DNA of 5,592 bases from Bacillota bacterium (GTDB lineage Bacteria > Bacillota > Sulfobacillia > RBS10-35 > JAJYVM01). The position numbers and the translations under genes were made by a program. The stretch covers positions 1 through 5,592 of the forward strand of contig JAJYVM010000272.1 of NCBI GenBank assembly GCA_021792015.1, read 5' to 3'. The notes beneath the pieces were generated by a model. The model ran no database searches. It was not told where the DNA came from and was given only the letters and a program-made list of their open reading frames with translations. Positions 4,827-5,592 of this stretch are shown here, piece after piece. Every line of letters starts with the position of its first letter. Position 1 is the stretch's first letter.

Positions 4827-5592
4827 TGCGCGGGTGACCCCTTTGTCCGCGATGTCGCCGAGCGGGCCGTTCTGGCGAGCCTGTCCGAGCCCGAAGCCAT
4901 CGCCTACCGGCAGCGGATGCTGGGCGACTGCCTCGAGCATCCGGATGTGGTGCGCAGCATGTACGACCTCGCCATCGAGGGCATCCAGGGCGAGAGGAGG
5001 GTGTTCTTCGGGGTCTTCAGCCGCTCGCCCGAGTCGGTGCTGTACCGGGCGGTCCAGCTTCTTGAGCCGTTCATCCCCATTCTCCGGCGACTGCGGCAGA
5101 TCGCCGATGCGGCCAGCGGCCAGTTCCGCTCCGACGGCTTCTCCCGCCTGTTCGCGACCCTGCGGCAGGAGCTGGACGAGCCGTATCTTCAGGTGCTGCA
5201 GGAGCACCTGCGGGCGCTGAGATTCCCTGACGGCGTGCTGATGAGCGCAGAACTCGGCCCAGGGAACAGGGGCGTGCGGTACATTCTGCGCAGTCTTGGC
5301 GTGGCGCGGCGGATGCTCCAATGCGGCATGTTCGTGCCGGCCGAGCGCATGGCGGCGAGCGTGTGCGGGGGCCTCTTCAGCCACTTCAAGCGTGAGGAGG
5401 ACCCCACCATGCGCCGCGGCAAGCTGGACGAGGAGCTCGCCCGCATGCGTGGGCTGGTCGACCACATGGTGCCGGGTTGCATCCTGCTATCGAACGAGTC
5501 CTTCGCCTTCACCAACGAGCGCGAGGGTTTGGAGATCGCCCGCCAGCTTGTGGAGGCGCTGCTCGACTCGGGTGTGCGGGTGCTCATGGTCA
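4827..5592 (+). CDS. MutS-like ATPase (MutS domain V family), partial and probably broken
   Basis: The open frame, from the base after the phosphoesterase stop to the window edge, resembles a Firmicute MutS-related protein family known from mismatch-repair ATPases. First part: AGDPFVRDVAERAVL, YRQRMLGDCLEHPDVV and RSDGFSRLFATLRQELDE form the helical core. Second part: RSLGVARRMLQCGMFVPAE, LFSHFKREED, GKLDEELARM, then ILLSNESFAFTNEREG, the Walker B and signature region. Two things are missing. There is no ATG, GTG or TTG before 4917, and the usual N-terminal ~40 residues are absent. Also, at CTGCGC (5286-5291) the frame jumps from the core directly into the segment that follows the Walker A loop, so no G-x4-GK-[ST] exists. 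ATP binding as in MutS would fail. Intact members would use ATP for DNA-lesion or branch processing. The 3' end is off the window. Pseudogene, in-frame deletion or assembly collapse are all possible. Confidence 0.72.

Noticed and set aside
4824..4851. Selenocysteine insertion or programmed read-through at TGA 4824, with a hairpin 4829-4834 / 4846-4851
   Set aside because: The stem is only six pairs with an 11-base loop, easily found by chance at this GC content, and the protein family has no selenocysteine at this point.
4395..5465. Minus-strand open frame of about 356 codons opposite the phosphoesterase and MutS-like genes, and a + strand shadow at 4093-5220
   Set aside because: Both overlap frames with unmistakable catalytic motifs, and their translations are Arg/Ser/Pro-rich shadows.

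Overview
The window is very GC-rich, with strong G/C third-position bias, so long open frames also appear by chance on the wrong strand. Gene content points to a bacterium of the high-GC Firmicutes type (Symbiobacterium, Limnochorda or Thermaerobacter-like): a uppS-cdsA pair, a YtvI/AI-2E-like membrane protein, TTG/GTG starts and a MutS-like ATPase of a kind I recall from such genomes. The taxonomy is inference from gene type and composition.

Left half (2-3327, all +): a cell-envelope lipid cluster. uppS (undecaprenyl diphosphate synthase, with a long Ala/Pro/Ser repeat extension at the N-terminus) is followed by cdsA (CDP-diacylglycerol synthase, short for its family and without a convincing start codon). 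Then come an AI-2E-family membrane protein and a 155-aa protein of unknown function with a very good Shine-Dalgarno. Spacing is tight, so one transcript is likely. In many Firmicutes uppS-cdsA is followed by dxr and rseP; that order is not kept here.

Middle (3328-3862): a 64-base convergent gap with a GC hairpin, then a DinB-family metal-binding protein on the minus strand.

Right part (3863-5592, +): a divergent intergenic region holds a TATGAT -10 box, a compact RNA fold and a textbook intrinsic terminator whose 5' arm is also the 3' strand of the RNA's closing helix. Key nucleotides match the fluoride (crcB-motif) riboswitch core in register, with one extra hairpin inserted. It precedes a calcineurin-like phosphoesterase gene and a MutS-like ATPase gene that runs off the window. 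As I recall, mutS-type genes are among those reported downstream of crcB-motif RNAs, which supports the assignment.

The main oddities are the variant riboswitch; the MutS-like frame, which has no start codon and has lost the segment with the Walker A loop; the short CdsA; and an eight-G run near the end of uppS where loss of one G would fuse uppS to cdsA. Two in-frame losses in one short window could be real deletions or assembly collapse.
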